Assembly (NCBI GenBank): GCA_003254925.1
Contig: QANZ01015968.1
Coordinates: 53,366-117,365 of the forward strand
Direction of reading: 5' to 3'
DNA: 64,000 nucleotides
From: Chamaecrista fasciculata
Taxonomy: Eukaryota > Streptophyta > Magnoliopsida > Fabales > Fabaceae
The notes under the pieces are model-generated. The model searched no databases. It saw only the letters and a list, made by a program, of their open reading frames with translations, and was not told the DNA's origin. Below are positions 47,123 to 59,728 of the stretch, in pieces. The number at the start of each line of letters is the position of its first letter. The stretch's first letter is position 1. Position numbers and translations under genes: made by a program.

Positions 47123-48415
47123 TTAAACATTTTAGAGAACAATGTATGTTCACTATGTATATACATACTCTCATTCATTGTTTTAAGTAAAATCTTTTAC
47201 ATGGAATGTTTTTTATGTAAGCAAATATTTTCAATTTACGAGATATTCTACCATCTCTGTTGAATATTCACTTATTGCAAATTTATTTGTTTTTTCTTTT
47301 CTATAAAAATGTAAAATCTTAATATATATATATATATACCAAGAAAATGATGACCCATCTGTCAAAAAATAACATCAATTTCATAGGTTATGTAATTTAC
47401 TCATATGTTGACGACTATGACTCAGCAGAGGAAGAATTCGTCATGAGTAACCCTTAGCTCCGATTTCATTGTATTTTTATTTAAAACGAGAGAGATATGA
47501 CAATTTTTATGAAATAAGCAGCCCAATTTTGGACCTGATTTGTTCTCGTTTGCCAAATATTGGACATTTAAAGAACTCTTCAAGAATAACCAATAACTCT
47601 GATTTTGTTACATATATGTACTTGATTGGAATGAGAGAGTATGACCACATTCACTATAGCTAGAGGCTAACCGTGGGTTTTATTAAGGACCAAAATGAAT
47701 CTTTTACAAAAGATTAAGGACCAAAATGGAAGATATGCTATACCAATATATAAAAAAAAAACCCAAACACAAACACATAATATTATACAAATATATATAT
47801 ATATATATTCACAAGAAAAACTACTTTATTCAATGTTCCCTAATCCAAATTAAATAAAATCGCGCAGTCAGATCTTGTAAAAGATATCTGAATTTATTTA
47901 TTGCAAATCAATTTTAGTGAGGAAAATAAGATATAAAATATAAATGATTATTGGGTACGCAGTTTTAGGACCAAAAAAAGGATTTTCTTAGAATCAATTA
48001 AGACAATATACTCATTTAAGGGAAAGACATAAATTTGTTGAGAAGTATATAATTTCAGAGTAATGATCTTTCTTTAGCACAGAACAAAATATTTAGAACT
48101 AAATTAAGACTTATTTTATTAACTATTTAGGCATTTTAGAGAACAATAATGTATGTTCACTGGATATACACACTCTCATTCATTGTTTTGAGTAACAATT
48201 TTTTTACATAGAATGTTTTTTATGTAAGCAAATATTTTCAATTTATGAGTTATTCTACCAACTCTGTTGAATATTCACTTATTGCAAATTTATTACTTTG
48301 AAGTTTTATTTTCAATAAAAATGTAAAACCTTAATATATATATATATATATGAAGAAAATGATGCGCCAGTTGTCAAAAAATAACATTAGTTTCATAGGT
48401 TACGTAATTTACTCC
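47123..48415. repeat. Tandem duplication: right part of unit 1 (to ~47402) and unit 2 (47403-48415)
   Basis: 47128-47339 (cattttagagaacaatgtatg...) aligns with 48132-48350; the segment 47340-47402 aligns with 48351-48415 (gaaaatgatg, gtcaaaaaataacat, tttcataggtta). Unit 2 is therefore a complete second copy of the sequence into which Gypsy-2 inserted. AT microsatellites near 47322 and 48333 mark the same place in each unit. No gene. Confidence 0.8.
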
Positions 48416-49165
48416 TGTTATTTTAAACATTCAAGAGGAATAAAAACTCATATATTTAGATTTGTATATGATTTACTGGCCTTCCATATACAATAATATC
48501 TTCTTTTACCAACTTTTTTGGTCATGTATGTCAATAAGATTCAGAGAGTATATATCACACAAACTTGAAAATCATGGTAAGTAAGGATGGAGGATACATG
48601 TAAAATTGTTGAGAAATATGTTCAATACCAATGGCGATATATAAGCTAAAAAAATATTGAGATATAAAATATCTTTTTTGTCATACAACATATCTCCAGT
48701 AATAGAAAATCTGTTACATTTTTGCCTAAATATTATATAGATTAAACTAACAGTTCAACCCCTGAAAGATTACCGACTTAACAACTCGATCCATAAAAGA
48801 TTGAAATACACAGTTTAATCCCTGAAAGATTCAAACGGTATACTTAAAAATTATATCGTTCAATTTTTTCAGGGATTAAAAACATATTGTTTGGATCTTT
48901 AAAAGACTAAGTTGTGTTTTTCAATTTTTTAGGTACTGATTTGTCAACTCAGTAATTTTTCAAAGAGCAAATTAGGTGGTCTACCACGTGAGCTTTGGCC
49001 ACATGTCATTCATGCATTTCCCTAACGGCTTTTATCTCATCATCCGTTTCCATGGACCAACTCTCTCACTCTCTCATCTAATTATCTCCTTCATTCCATT
49101 TTCATCACACTCTCACCGTCTCTCACATTTCTCACTTTCTCTTCTTCTCAATACTCTCAACAAAG
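48416..49165 (+). promoter_or_regulatory. Upstream region of the F-box gene with MITE and G-box
   Basis: A foldback MITE spans about 48735-48975 (gttcaacccctgaaagatt at the left; a complementary 'ctgatttgtcaactcag' region at the right). A similar element is in intron 2 of the gene. A G-box core cacgtg is at 48985-48990, about 180 bases before the ATG. From about 49058 the leader is CT-rich (ctctctcactctctcatc), typical of a plant 5' UTR. No clear TATA box. Regulation is inference only. Confidence 0.4.
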
Positions 49166-52100
49166 ATGATGACTAGATCAAGAGCTAGGTCTATGGTGAA
49201 CGCTACCCATGAGCAAGATCTGATTAGCCATCTTCCAGATGATATGAAGTCTATTATCGTCTCAAAGCTACCAATCGATGAAGCAGTTCGAACCAGCGTC
49301 CTCTCGAAGCGATGGAAGCTAATATGGCGCTACACGCGTCACCTTGAGGTTGATGGAAAGCGTATCGTCCTGCCATTATCTCAGAAGAAGAACCCAGAGG
49401 GTGCAAGAGATCCGGATTCTGAGCTTGGTAAAGCCTTGAAAAAAGAGCTCAAGAAGTATGGATTTAGGGTTTTGCTTTTGTTGGCTCGCCATCACGGTGA
49501 CATAGAAAGTTTTCATTTAATCCATTTTCCTTATAGTATTGTTTGTGGTGAAGTCTTGTCATGGGTGAAGTTTGTCTTGGGAGAAAAGAAAGGGCTTAAG
49601 GATTTAAGCTTGGAGTGTGAGTTGGTTGATATTGGGACCAACACAAATTCTTTACGACAATTGGAGCATATCGAGAGGATGACGAAACTGGACTTCCCCT
49701 CAAAGATTTTCTCGAGTTTGTGTTCACTTAGGTTTAACAGATATACATTGTCTAGTTCATCTCCTTTTGAGGGATGTAAGGTTCTCAAAACCTTAATTCT
49801 AAAGCATGTCTATACATCTGATGTAACCCTAGCTGGGATTTTGAATAATTGTGAGGGTTTGGAGAATTTTGCTCTTCTTGAGTCTCTAGGATTTCTCAAA
49901 GTCCAAATCACTAATTCTAACTTGAAGACTTTACAACTTCGAAGTCTACAAGTTGATCAGATAACTATTTGTGCTGAGAGCATGGAGGTTTTGTTGCTTG
50001 ATACTCTTTCTAGCTCTTCCAATATGAAGATTTACTCTCCAAGGCTTAAGGCTTTCTATTGTTATAATAACTCAGTGTTTGGAGATATGCTTGCAAGAAC
50101 TAATGAAAAATATGTCATCAAATCATATAAGTTCTTGGATTCTGATTATGACTTATGGGTAAGTCGTCAAACTTTTGAGTAATGTGATATGTATTCTCCT
50201 TTTACACTCTCTTGGCTATTTGTAAGTGATAAGTATTACTTATATATTCGTTTATATCTCTTTCTTTTTTACTTTACAGGACTCTCGGAGGAGCAATATA
50301 TTTTTAACTATGACAAAATTGTCAGTCGATCTGGATTTGAATAATATAGGAGAATGTCTAGCACTTTCATCCTTCATTCAGTTTTGCTCCCATCTGGATA
50401 CCCTGGAACTAACCCTGCCGGTAGGTGACTTTAACCTTGCTCTCAAATCTATTATGTTTTATTTTTGTTTATAGCGTAAACCTATGTATTAATATCACCT
50501 TGTGGAGATTGGATGATTCAGATCCAAGTTTTAGTGAAGGAGTAATAGATTTGTGTATGAGTAAGAATAAAGAGGATGCCATTTGACTAAAATGCCTAAG
50601 GCAATTTGGTATAGCGCATTCTCCCACATTATATACCCTTTATTTTTCTCTTATTTTTTCAATGTATGTAAGACTTTAATTATATCAAGGCTTATCAAAG
50701 TCATCAACCTAAAATAATCCTCATGTTTTGATTATTTCTCCAATTTGTCATATAACATTGCATATTATGCCTGTGACAATCCACTCTTTATTGCTTTGAG
50801 TTTGTTGGTATTACATGGTCCCAAAAGACTAGGACTTTGTTGCTTTGAGTTTGTTGGTCTTATAGGGTCCCAAAAGACTAGGACTTTAAGTTGTTACGAC
50901 TTGGGTGGTAGAATCTTATTATATTTTATTTGTGTATTACCTTATAAGTTGTTGATTGAAGGGTTAGTGAGTAATAGTGACTTGTATTGTAATATTGAGT
51001 TGGGACATGGGAGGTAGGGTGTCTTTTTTATTAGGTTGAACATATACCAACATTTCTTGTTTGAGGTGTTAGCAATTTCATCTAATTAATAAGGAGTAAT
51101 AGGACCCAATTTTTGGAAGAAACTTATTAGGAAAGCAAAAATCTTAGCCAATTGAAGTTGAGCTTAGAGTAGTATTTCACATGTGGTGAACCCATATTTG
51201 AATCTCCATTTGGAGGAGTGCTCTTATTGAGTGTTTGACAGTACGTATTTCAAACATGATTGCCCTTTTAGGTAAAAAAAAAAATGATTCTTTAATAGTT
51301 AAACAATGAATTTATTATTGTAAAATTTATAAATATTTTATTTATAATAAAAAAGAGACATTAACTAGAAATAAAATTGTTTGGTTGACTCTCTTTTAAA
51401 TTGATAATTTGTTTTGAAATTTAACAAAAAAATTGTATTACATGTTCATAAAACCTCTAATTTCAATTACTTAATACTACACAGGAAAATCTTTTAATTT
51501 TGTATTACATAAGCTAAGCTATTATATTGTTCGAAGTGGCAACCACTTCTCTTGGTAAAGAGTTATTGTTGGGACTTATGATAGGTAAAATTTTATGACT
51601 AAACTAACAATTTAGTCTCTTAAATATCATCTAGTTGAAAAATTGATTTTTGAAAGATTGAAATATATACAGTATAGTCCTTGAAAGAGCCAAACAATAT
51701 TATATACATAGCTTATTAGTCCTTTTTACGGATAAAAAAATATACCGTTTGATTTTTTCAAGGAGTAATGAGTTTATTGTTTGGTTCCATCATAGAATAA
51801 ATTATGTATTTTAATCTTCAAATTGAAGAACCAAGTTGTCAATTCAGTGATTTTTTTAAACATCAAGTTATAGTTTACTCTATATATAGATCACATGCAT
51901 ATTAATTAAGTCAAATTCTTGTTTAATTTTCCAATGGATATTCCCTAACATTCTTATTGTCTAATATTGATTGATTATTGATCCTATGATACTTATGATC
52001 AATATTCAATAGCGATATGCTAAAATCATATATGATGATGCTTGAGATACTTCTATTTATTTTGTTGTACAGGTTGTTTATGATTCAACTCCGAGAAAAC

Positions 52101-52396
52101 GCTTTTGGGAATTGAGAACGCCTTGTGATTGTGTATGTAGTAAGCTCAAGTTCGTTTCTTTGAGGGGATACAAAGGCCAAATTCAAGAGACAAAGTTTTT
52201 GAAACACTTGATTCGTAATGCTAAGAATTTAGTAAGAGTCACCGTTATTTGTAGAAGTGGCACTGCAATGAACAAAGCAAGAAAACTGCACAATCTGGCA
52301 TGTGCTTCTCCTCGTCTTTCAATCGTTTTGCAGCCCAAAATACACAATGTTGTGCAAGAGCTCAATGAACTTGCGGAGAGGGAGCTCAAGTTTTAA
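49166..52396 (+). CDS. F-box / LRR protein with FBD-like C-terminus, 3 exons
   Basis: Exons 49166-50158, 50280-50420 and 52073-52396 join in frame (donor gtaagt at 50159, acceptor ttacag at 50279; donor gtaggt at 50421, acceptor tacag at 52072) into about 485 codons. Residues 17-55 form an F-box ([17 protein letters not shown], then [11 protein letters not shown]), which would bind SKP1 in an SCF ubiquitin ligase. Residues 120-330 have irregular leucine-rich repeats ([23 protein letters not shown]). The last exon ([22 protein letters not shown]) resembles the FBD domain. The target protein is unknown. The large exon alone would stop after 7 more codons if intron 1 were retained. Uninterrupted frames and good splice sites suggest a functional gene. 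Confidence 0.85.
50421..52072. other. Intron 2 of the F-box gene, with repeats
   Basis: 1652 bases. Contains a direct repeat near 50800-50890 (ttgctttgagtttgttggt and ggtcccaaaagactagga occur twice, about 55 bp apart) and a MITE-like block at about 51585-51870 related to the one upstream of the gene (aattgattttt, 'ttgaaagattgaaatat', 'gttgtcaattcagtgattt'). No other gene. Confidence 0.55.
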
Positions 52397-52660
52397 ATAA
52401 GTACATCTCATTATATATATTCCAATTTGAACATTTTAGAGGAATATGTTTGTTTATGTTGAGAGAGATTGATTGACTGCTCTCGTGGAGTTATTTTTTT
52501 TTCTTTTACATGGTGTGATGTTTGTTTGGAGTTTTGGTTATTGTTATTGATGAGCTATGTTTAAGATTTAATTTCCCAGTTCTTGTGATTCTTACATGAG
52601 CCCTTGAAATTATGATTTATAATTTATCAGATTATTCTCTAAGGATTTTGGTGATCTTTG

Positions 52661-52694
<34 letters not shown>

Positions 52695-53488
52695 TATTTC
52701 GGTAACTTAGCGTTATTTAGAATATCTACATTCAGTAACAATGAGTAATTCTTATTGACCCCATACAATGAGTAATTATTATTGGTTTGCAAGCATCTTG
52801 ATGAGTGGGACAATGGCCCAATGATTACTTAGATATATATTTATTTATCAAAGATAAAAGTATTCTTAGTGTTCTTAAAGTATGGGGTCAGTTTCACTTG
52901 TACCCCTAAAGCTTTTTGGGTCAATAATATATCCTCAATCTTTTTTTTTGTGTTGACTATATCCCTAATTCAAGGGTTACAATTGACTCAAATTTAAAAT
53001 ATTAGAAGTATATTTGATCCAAAAAAACTTTAAAGGTAAAATTGAAACTGACCACATAGTTTAAGGATACCAAGAATACTTTTACTTCTGTTGAAAGTGT
53101 TGCAAAATTGTAGGTGCAGTTGCACTTGTAGTTGCGTTGTTTTTGTTGTAGTTGCAGTCTTGCAGGTATTTCTGAGTTTTATAATGTAAGCGATAACTGC
53201 AAGTGTTGCAGTTAGGGTCTAATGCAGTTGCTATTACAACAACAATATTGAGACTGCAATTTGCAAATTGGTAGCATATTTGCTTTCTCCAGTAAAGGTT
53301 TACAAAATATATGGTTTCTTGTTGTTGGTTTCAAATAAATGCATCTTTATGTTAATAAAACTATAACATTTATCATTCATCACGCTTTTGTCCTATGTAT
53401 CATGTCGCATGCAATACATTCATAATCTTTGATACTACGTGCAGTACTTGTTTCAGTGTTCCATTGTGTAGGCAATGGATCCTCTGTC
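52397..53488. repeat. F-box gene 3' flank and MITE 52856-53087
   Basis: At 52856-53087 a foldback starts ataaaagtattcttag and ends ccaagaatacttttac, with 'gggtcagtttcacttgtacc' complemented by 'aattgaaactgacc'. A second copy is at 59816-60069. A (TA)n run lies at about 52660-52695. Around 53100-53230 'gcagttgca' motifs repeat irregularly. No gene. Confidence 0.55.
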
Positions 53489-53600
53489 GTACTGCATACT
53501 GTGCGGTGCGGCGAGGACCAATGGCGTACCGCCACGTATGCAGACGTGCCCACATTGTGGCCCGCCATTAGTCCTCGCCGCATCGCACTGTGTGCGGTAC
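53489..53600. repeat. GC-rich imperfect palindrome (38-bp arms)
   Basis: Left arm 53489-53526 and right arm 53563-53600 pair at about 33 of 38 positions (gcggcgaggacc / gtcctcgccgc), with a 36-base loop. GC content is far above the AT-rich surroundings. Flanks share cattgtgta, so this may be a small MITE. Open frames on both strands here simply reflect the palindrome. Confidence 0.7.
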
Positions 53601-54768
53601 AGTAGAGAATCCGTGTCCCCATTGTGTATACATATATATAGGCGAGTCAAATTTTTAATGTTCTACTTAAACTTATATTAATTAGAAGCAGCTTTTGCCC
53701 ATTCTTAAATAACAAAAGTATTTAATTATTACATACACAAGTTGTTTAATTTCGCTTGTATTGATAAGATTCTTTCTTGATTGATATCTAAATCTATATC
53801 TATCGTTATACTTTTAAAACTCATCAAACTGTTATTATGGTTTATTTAATTAATAAAGAAATTTTCTTAATTATTAGAGGACTACACCTAAATTTTAAAA
53901 AGGCTGCAAAGTGATTTATAAATTACAATACGTGCGACCCGAAGTTTTTTTATTTCATTTTAACACTTTGTATTTAGTAAATTTCGTCAACTACTTTAAT
54001 ACAAATTATAAATGTTTTTGTGATTTTGGGTAATTAGAGATTGGGTCCATATAGTCCAAAAAGTGTCAAATATTTCTGTCAAAAAATTAACATGTCTCAT
54101 CATTTTTATCAAAATTTCACCCATTCTTTTAAGATTTTCTTTTATTTAGGTCCCTAATTTATCTCAGGATGGTCCAAAAAATTTATCATCTTTATTAATT
54201 AAATAGGTCCCTAAAACCTGCAAAACAAAGATAAAACTATAGAGAAGAAGAAGCAAAATAAATAAATAAATAACAAAAAATAAATAAAGAACAAATATAT
54301 TCACTCACCAAGTCATCTAAGTCCAACCAGCACGTACAATGATAATTTTCTACATTAGGCATCAACCTAGAAGTTTCTTCATATATCATGGAGGAACAAA
54401 TCATTGGTTTCCCTGAATGTCGTGTTAAGAATGACAAAAACAACACTGATCAAAAGTGTGACAAATAGAGGAAGAGTCATGCAACGATGAGGATGACAAA
54501 GATGATGAGTGAGATCGGGTGCCAGAGGAGGCTGAGGAGAGGATGAGGAACACGGTGATGGACAACTTTGATTCGAGGCAAGCTTTGATTCTCTGCTTGA
54601 CGTGTGAGATAGAGAAGATGAAGTAAATATGGTGTCGTAGGTGGTCATGGTTCTTTCATTTCGAAGGAAGAATAGAGGAAGAAGATGATGGATGAATTAA
54701 GAAGAAGGTGAAGAAGTTGAATTGGGACAAAATAAAAATGAAGGTTATGAACTTATAATTTTATTTTG
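53601..54768. repeat. Left half of a foldback element with possible captured sequence
   Basis: 54020-54240 (gggtaattagagattgggtc, aaaaagtgtcaaa, 'cctgcaaaac') is the inverted counterpart of 55940-56165. Between them lie a copy of another foldback (54769-55931) and a minus-strand frame of 89 codons (54648-54379). That frame is Ser/Pro-rich with one hydrophobic stretch (MTLPLFVTLLISVVFVIL) that could be a membrane anchor. I do not recognise the protein; it may be captured host DNA. Confidence 0.45.
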
Positions 54769-55931
54769 GCTAAAGTGCAAATTTGATCCTGTAACTTTGC
54801 TCCAGTTCCCAAATCAGTCCTATAACTTTTGTTGTTTCGAATTTGATCCTGTATCTTTGCTCCAGGCCCCAAATCAGTCATATATCTTTTTTTGTTTCAG
54901 TTGTGGTCCCATATGTTTTGAAAACCTCCCACCGTTAGTCCTCCGTCTATTTTAAATTACAGTCTAGTCCTGAAAACTTCAAGTCCCTTTCACTTTAGTC
55001 ACTCATTATCAAAATGAAAGTGAAAGAGCATCCCTGAAGATTCTCAAACCTTAATCCATGAATTCCTAATGAAATGGAATAGAGATGCAAAAAAAAAAAA
55101 CACAAATTAAAAGCAAATGACAGAGGGACCAAAACTTAAAACGCAGAAAATTTAAAACCCACCGGAAAACGGATGTAAATCGCTTACAAACTCAAAAATT
55201 CATCCAAAAACCCCAATTCTCACTGAAATCTCACTCAAATAATCGCCCTCAAATTCTTTAAGAAAGAACTTTCGAAAATCCAAATTTTTGGGGAGGGAGG
55301 TGATAGAAGATCCCTTACATTTGGTGATTCTGAGAGAGAAGTTCTGAAATCCCTTACATTTCTTCTATCACCTCTCTTCTCAAAAGTTTGGATTTTCGAA
55401 AATTCTTTTTTAAAGCATTTGAGGGCGATTATTTGAGTGAGATTTCAGTGAGAATTGAGGTTTTTTTATGAGTTCTTGAGTTTCTTGGCGATTTCCGTAC
55501 GTTTTCCAGCAATTTTAGGGTATTTTCCGGTGGGTTTTTAATTTTCTGCGTTTTCAGTTTTGGTCCCTCTGTCATTTTCTTTAATTTGTGTTGTTTTTGC
55601 ATTTATATTACATTTCATATAGAAATCATAGATTAGGGACCAAGATATAAGGTTTGAGAATCTTCAAGGATGCTCTTTCACTTTCATTTTGATAGTCAGG
55701 GACTAAAGTGAAAGGGACTTGAAGTTTTCAAGACTAAACTGTAATTTAAAATAGACGGAGGACTAACGGTGGGAGGTATTCAAAACATATGGGACCAAAA
55801 CTGAGACAAAAAAAGATACAGGACTGATTTGGGACCTAGAGCAAAGATACAGGACCAAATTCGAGACAAAAAAGTTATATGACTGATTTGGGAACTGGAG
55901 CAAAGTTACAGAACCAAATTCGCACTTTGGC
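54769..55931. mobile_element. Long-arm foldback element (GCTAAAGTGC ends)
   Basis: The ends gctaaagtgcaaatttgatc and, inverted, gaaccaaattcgcactttggc begin near-complete arms of more than 450 bp meeting around 55330. Phrases such as caccgttagtcctccgtc / gacggaggactaacggtg show the inversion. tttatttt-like sequence flanks both ends, but the exact duplication is ambiguous. It is the complete form of the copy at 1-593. Non-coding; a transcript would fold into a long hairpin. Confidence 0.75.
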
Positions 55932-57676
55932 TTTTTATTTTATTGTTTTGCAGGTTTCAAGATGTGTTTAATAAAGATAATAAAAATGCTAGGATCCATT
56001 ATTTTTTGGATGGAAACATATATATCTCATGAACCCTTTGTGTCAACTTAATAAATCTCAAGCTTGATTTTGACACTTTTTAATCATAGGGACCGATCAT
56101 CTCTGATCCAATTACCCTAAATCATAGGGACCTCCCTAAATCATAGGGACCTTCCTTGTAATTTACTTTAGAATAAATGTAGTTCGTATATTATCTAAAA
56201 TATTCTTCAAAAGTTGTGATGACTTGATGCGCCAAATAATCATATTCTAAGAAATCTCCAATGAATTCATTTGATAAAATTCAATATAGGATCACTTCTA
56301 CACCTGACATAAAGATATAGGACTAATTTTGTAATTGACCAAAAGATATGAGACAAACTTGGGGCCTGACAAAAAATATAAGACCAAAAGTGTAAATGAT
56401 ATGAGACTAACTTGGGAACTGAGCAAAAAAAATGTGACCAAATTGAGACTTTGACAAAAAATCTTTGATAGCTTTTTTTAGAAAACAAAACTTGTAAAAT
56501 TCACAAAAGTCTACAGAAAAACCCTTGACAAAATATTTTAGATACTGTAGATTACAAGGAAGGTCCATGTGGTTTTGGGTAATTTGATATCGGGTCCATA
56601 TGGTTTAAGAAGTGTCAAAATCGGGTTTGAGGTTTACTCTGTTAGTAGAAAGGGTCATTGTGTCGTCAAAAAATAATCTTAGCATTTTTATCAAGGTTTC
56701 ACCTATTCTTTCAAGATTTTCTTTCATTCAGGTCCCTGATTAATCTAAGAATAGTCCAGAATGTTTATCATCTTTATTAAGTAGGTCTTGAAACTTACAA
56801 AACAAAATAAAATTATAAGTTTATAATTTTCATTTTTATTTTCCCCAATAATTATCAAAATCCTTAATTCAGCTCTTTCACCTTCTTTCTTATTATTATT
56901 CTTCTTCTCCTTCTTCTTCATTCATCTTCTTTCTCTTCAATTAATTTTTTCTCCCTTTGAAATTAGAGAGAAGAAGAAGTAAAATAAATAAATAAATAAA
57001 ATTAACAAAAAATAATGTTCAATAAAGATGATCGATAAGTTTTTTGGACTCTTCTGAAATAAACCAAGGACCTGAATAAATGAAAATTTTAAAAAAAGTG
57101 AAATCTTGATAAAAATATTGAGATCCATTAATTTTTGAACGAAAATATAATATAAGGACTGCTAACAAAATAAAACTTAAGTCCAATTTTTGGCATTTTT
57201 TGAATCACAATGACTCAATCTCTAATTACCCCAAATTACATGTACGTAATTTACCTTTTTATTTCAAAAGTTTTCAATTGGTTTCCCCAATTGACGTCCA
57301 TTACAAGTGGTCTAAGTTTGTCCAAACTCCATATCTCACATCTAATCAAGAAGACGGCATGAAGTTGAAAATTAAAACTTCACTATGTCCAAACTTCACT
57401 ATTTAAAGGTTTGAAATTGAAAACTCATAGAGTTTATCTATCAAATGCTGACAATAAAAATTGTTTTCTGTCTTCAATCTAAAACTCAGAAGACCTTAAT
57501 ACAATTTAGTCCACCAATTAACAAAAAGGAATAACATGTCTGCCGTAGGTTTTGGTGACTACATCATATAATTTGGTAACATTACAATTGATTGTTTGTA
57601 TGTTTTGGTGACTACATCATATAATTTTACTTTTTAAATAATAAATTAAATAACTATCGATTGATGAAAAAATTAT
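55932..57676. repeat. Intergenic repeats: right arm (to ~56165), foldback ~56266-56460, foldback ~56550-57255
   Basis: To 56165 is the right arm of the element that starts near 54020. 56266-56460 is 'aaaagatatgagac' type foldback debris. 56550-57255 is a second copy of the first element: it starts gattacaaggaaggtccatg, ends with caaattacatgtacgtaattt, and keeps the same gggtccatatgg and gtgtcaaa phrases. 57256-57676 is AT-rich with a duplicated gttttggtgactacatcatat. No gene. Confidence 0.5.
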
Positions 57677-59728
57677 GAGTAAAATAACTTTCCGGTCCCT
57701 GATTTATGCACTCGCTGACAGATAGGTCCCTGAATTTTACCCATTGTACTAGCCGGTCCCCGAATTTTGCAAACGCTGCACTAATTGGTCCCTCCGTCAT
57801 ATTGGCATTACAAAAATGCTGACGTGGCCATAACGGACGCTGATGTGTCCCGTTATGCGCTGACGTGTCCCGTTATGGCCACGTCAGCACCCGTTATGTT
57901 TTTTTTTTTTAAAAAAAAGAGCTGCCACGTCATCTAAACCCTAAAACCATAAACTCCAAAATCCCTAAAACTTAATTTTTTTTAATCTTCATCTTCATCT
58001 AATTTAGTCCTTAAAAATACTAAAAAACCTAACCCCTAAAACCCTAAACCCAAGCCCAAACTAAGAAAATCCCACCTACCCTCCTTATAATACCCCATTT
58101 AATTTCTCATTAAACAAACACCAAAATAATAAAAGCTAATTGATAAACTAATAAAACATAATAAAAATTAGATATAATCCTGATAGTTTGTAGATATAAT
58201 CCTGATAGTTTGTGCCTGAACTGTGGAGTAATTTATCTCATCTATATAGGTTTTTGTTTCCCTGTACAGAAAAATAAACAAATTGAAGTTTTTTATCAAT
58301 TTTACAAAAAAAAAAACAAGCATAATCATCGCCGTCGTCTTCAAATCTTCTTCTCCATCAGTATCGTCTTCTTCTTCTTCAAATCTTCTTCTCCATCAAA
58401 TCTTCTTCAAACCATTGTATCATCAGAGCCCAAAAAGCATAATTTCGTAAAACATAAAGCCATTAATTCGAAAACCATAACAACTGAAGCAATAAAACAC
58501 AGAAAACCCCAAAAAACAAAAATCAAAATCATTGTGGCATCGGTTTCAAAACCAGATCGAGCACCAAAATTCAAAACCAGATCGACGCTAACCAAAATTC
58601 GCAATTTGCGTCTTCTTCTGTATTTATCAGGGTTATGGGCGGCGTCTTCTTCTGTACCATATTTTCCAACTTCGGCCTTCTACGGCGGCACTCTGCTTGT
58701 CGTTTTGGTTAGCGTCGTCTCGGGGGTTAGGGTGTTTCTCGGCGGCGCGATGTTCTCTGTATTTGGGGTACATCTGGAGGATGATGATGAAGAAGAGGAC
58801 TTAGTGGGGAAATGCGTGATTTTTTTATGAGAATGAAAGATGGGTGTGAAAACAGAAGCAACTTTTTGAGTTTAATGGAGGTGGGTATGCTGGATTTTTC
58901 TTTAATGAGAAGAGGCTGATGGATGAAAAATGCAGAGCAAAAGTTCAGATTAGGGTTTGAAGATAAAAAAAAACTAAAGTTTTAGAGGATTTAGGACTTT
59001 AGGTTTTAGGGTTAGGGGTTTAGGGTTTATGATTTGGGGTTTAAGTTTTAGGGTTTTTAATACTTTTAAGGATTAAATTGGAATGTTTGGAAGAGTTTTG
59101 GGACACTTTACAATTTTAATTTTAGGATTTGGGACTAAAATGAATGAAGATGAGAAAAAAGAGGGGGAATTGAGAATAATATAAATAAAGATGGGTCAAG
59201 GGCCTAATTGTAACTTTTTTTAGAGTTTAGGGTTTGAAGTTTTAGATTTTGGGTTTTAGGGTTTGGGGTTTTAGAGTTTAGGGTTTTAAATATTTTTAAG
59301 GACTAAATTGGAATGTTTGGAAAAGTTTTGGGACACTTTATAATTTTATTTTGAGGATTTGGGACTAAAATGAATGAAAATGATGAACAAGAGGAGGAAT
59401 TGAGAATAATGGAATAAAAATGAGTCAGGGACCTATAAGTACAATGAGGAAATGCTGATGTGTCGCTATTTTATGACGTGGCAGCTCTTTTTTTTTTAAA
59501 AAAAAACATAACGGGTGCTGACGTGGCCATAACGAGACACGTCAGCGCATAACGGGACACATCAGCGTCCGTTATGGCCACGTCAGCATTTTTGTAATGC
59601 CAATATGACGGAGGGACCAATTAGTGCAGCGTTTGCAAAATTCGGGGACCGGCTAGTACAATGGGTAAAATTCAGGGGCCTATCTGTCAGCGAGTGCATA
59701 AATCAGGGACCGGAAAGTTATTTTACTC
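57677..59728. mobile_element. MULE-type element, 255-bp inverted repeats, 10-bp TSD
   Basis: Ends are GAGTAAAATAACTTTCCGGT and its inverse. The arms 57677-57931 and 59472-59728 are nearly perfect. A perfect 10-bp duplication aaaaaattat lies at 57667-57676 and 59729-59738. The interior (58.2-58.9 kb) has a 206-codon frame (58210-58830) without a recognisable domain and a stretch of (cttctt)n. The right part has two tandem copies of a taggaccaaattgg / aaaccctaaa-like unit (58985-59165, 59225-59400). No transposase is seen. Confidence 0.82.

Noticed and set aside
58210..58830. 206-codon frame as a gene
   Set aside because: Low-complexity Lys/Ser/Phe-rich N-terminal half, located wholly inside MULE inverted repeats, no recognisable domain; listed only as element content.
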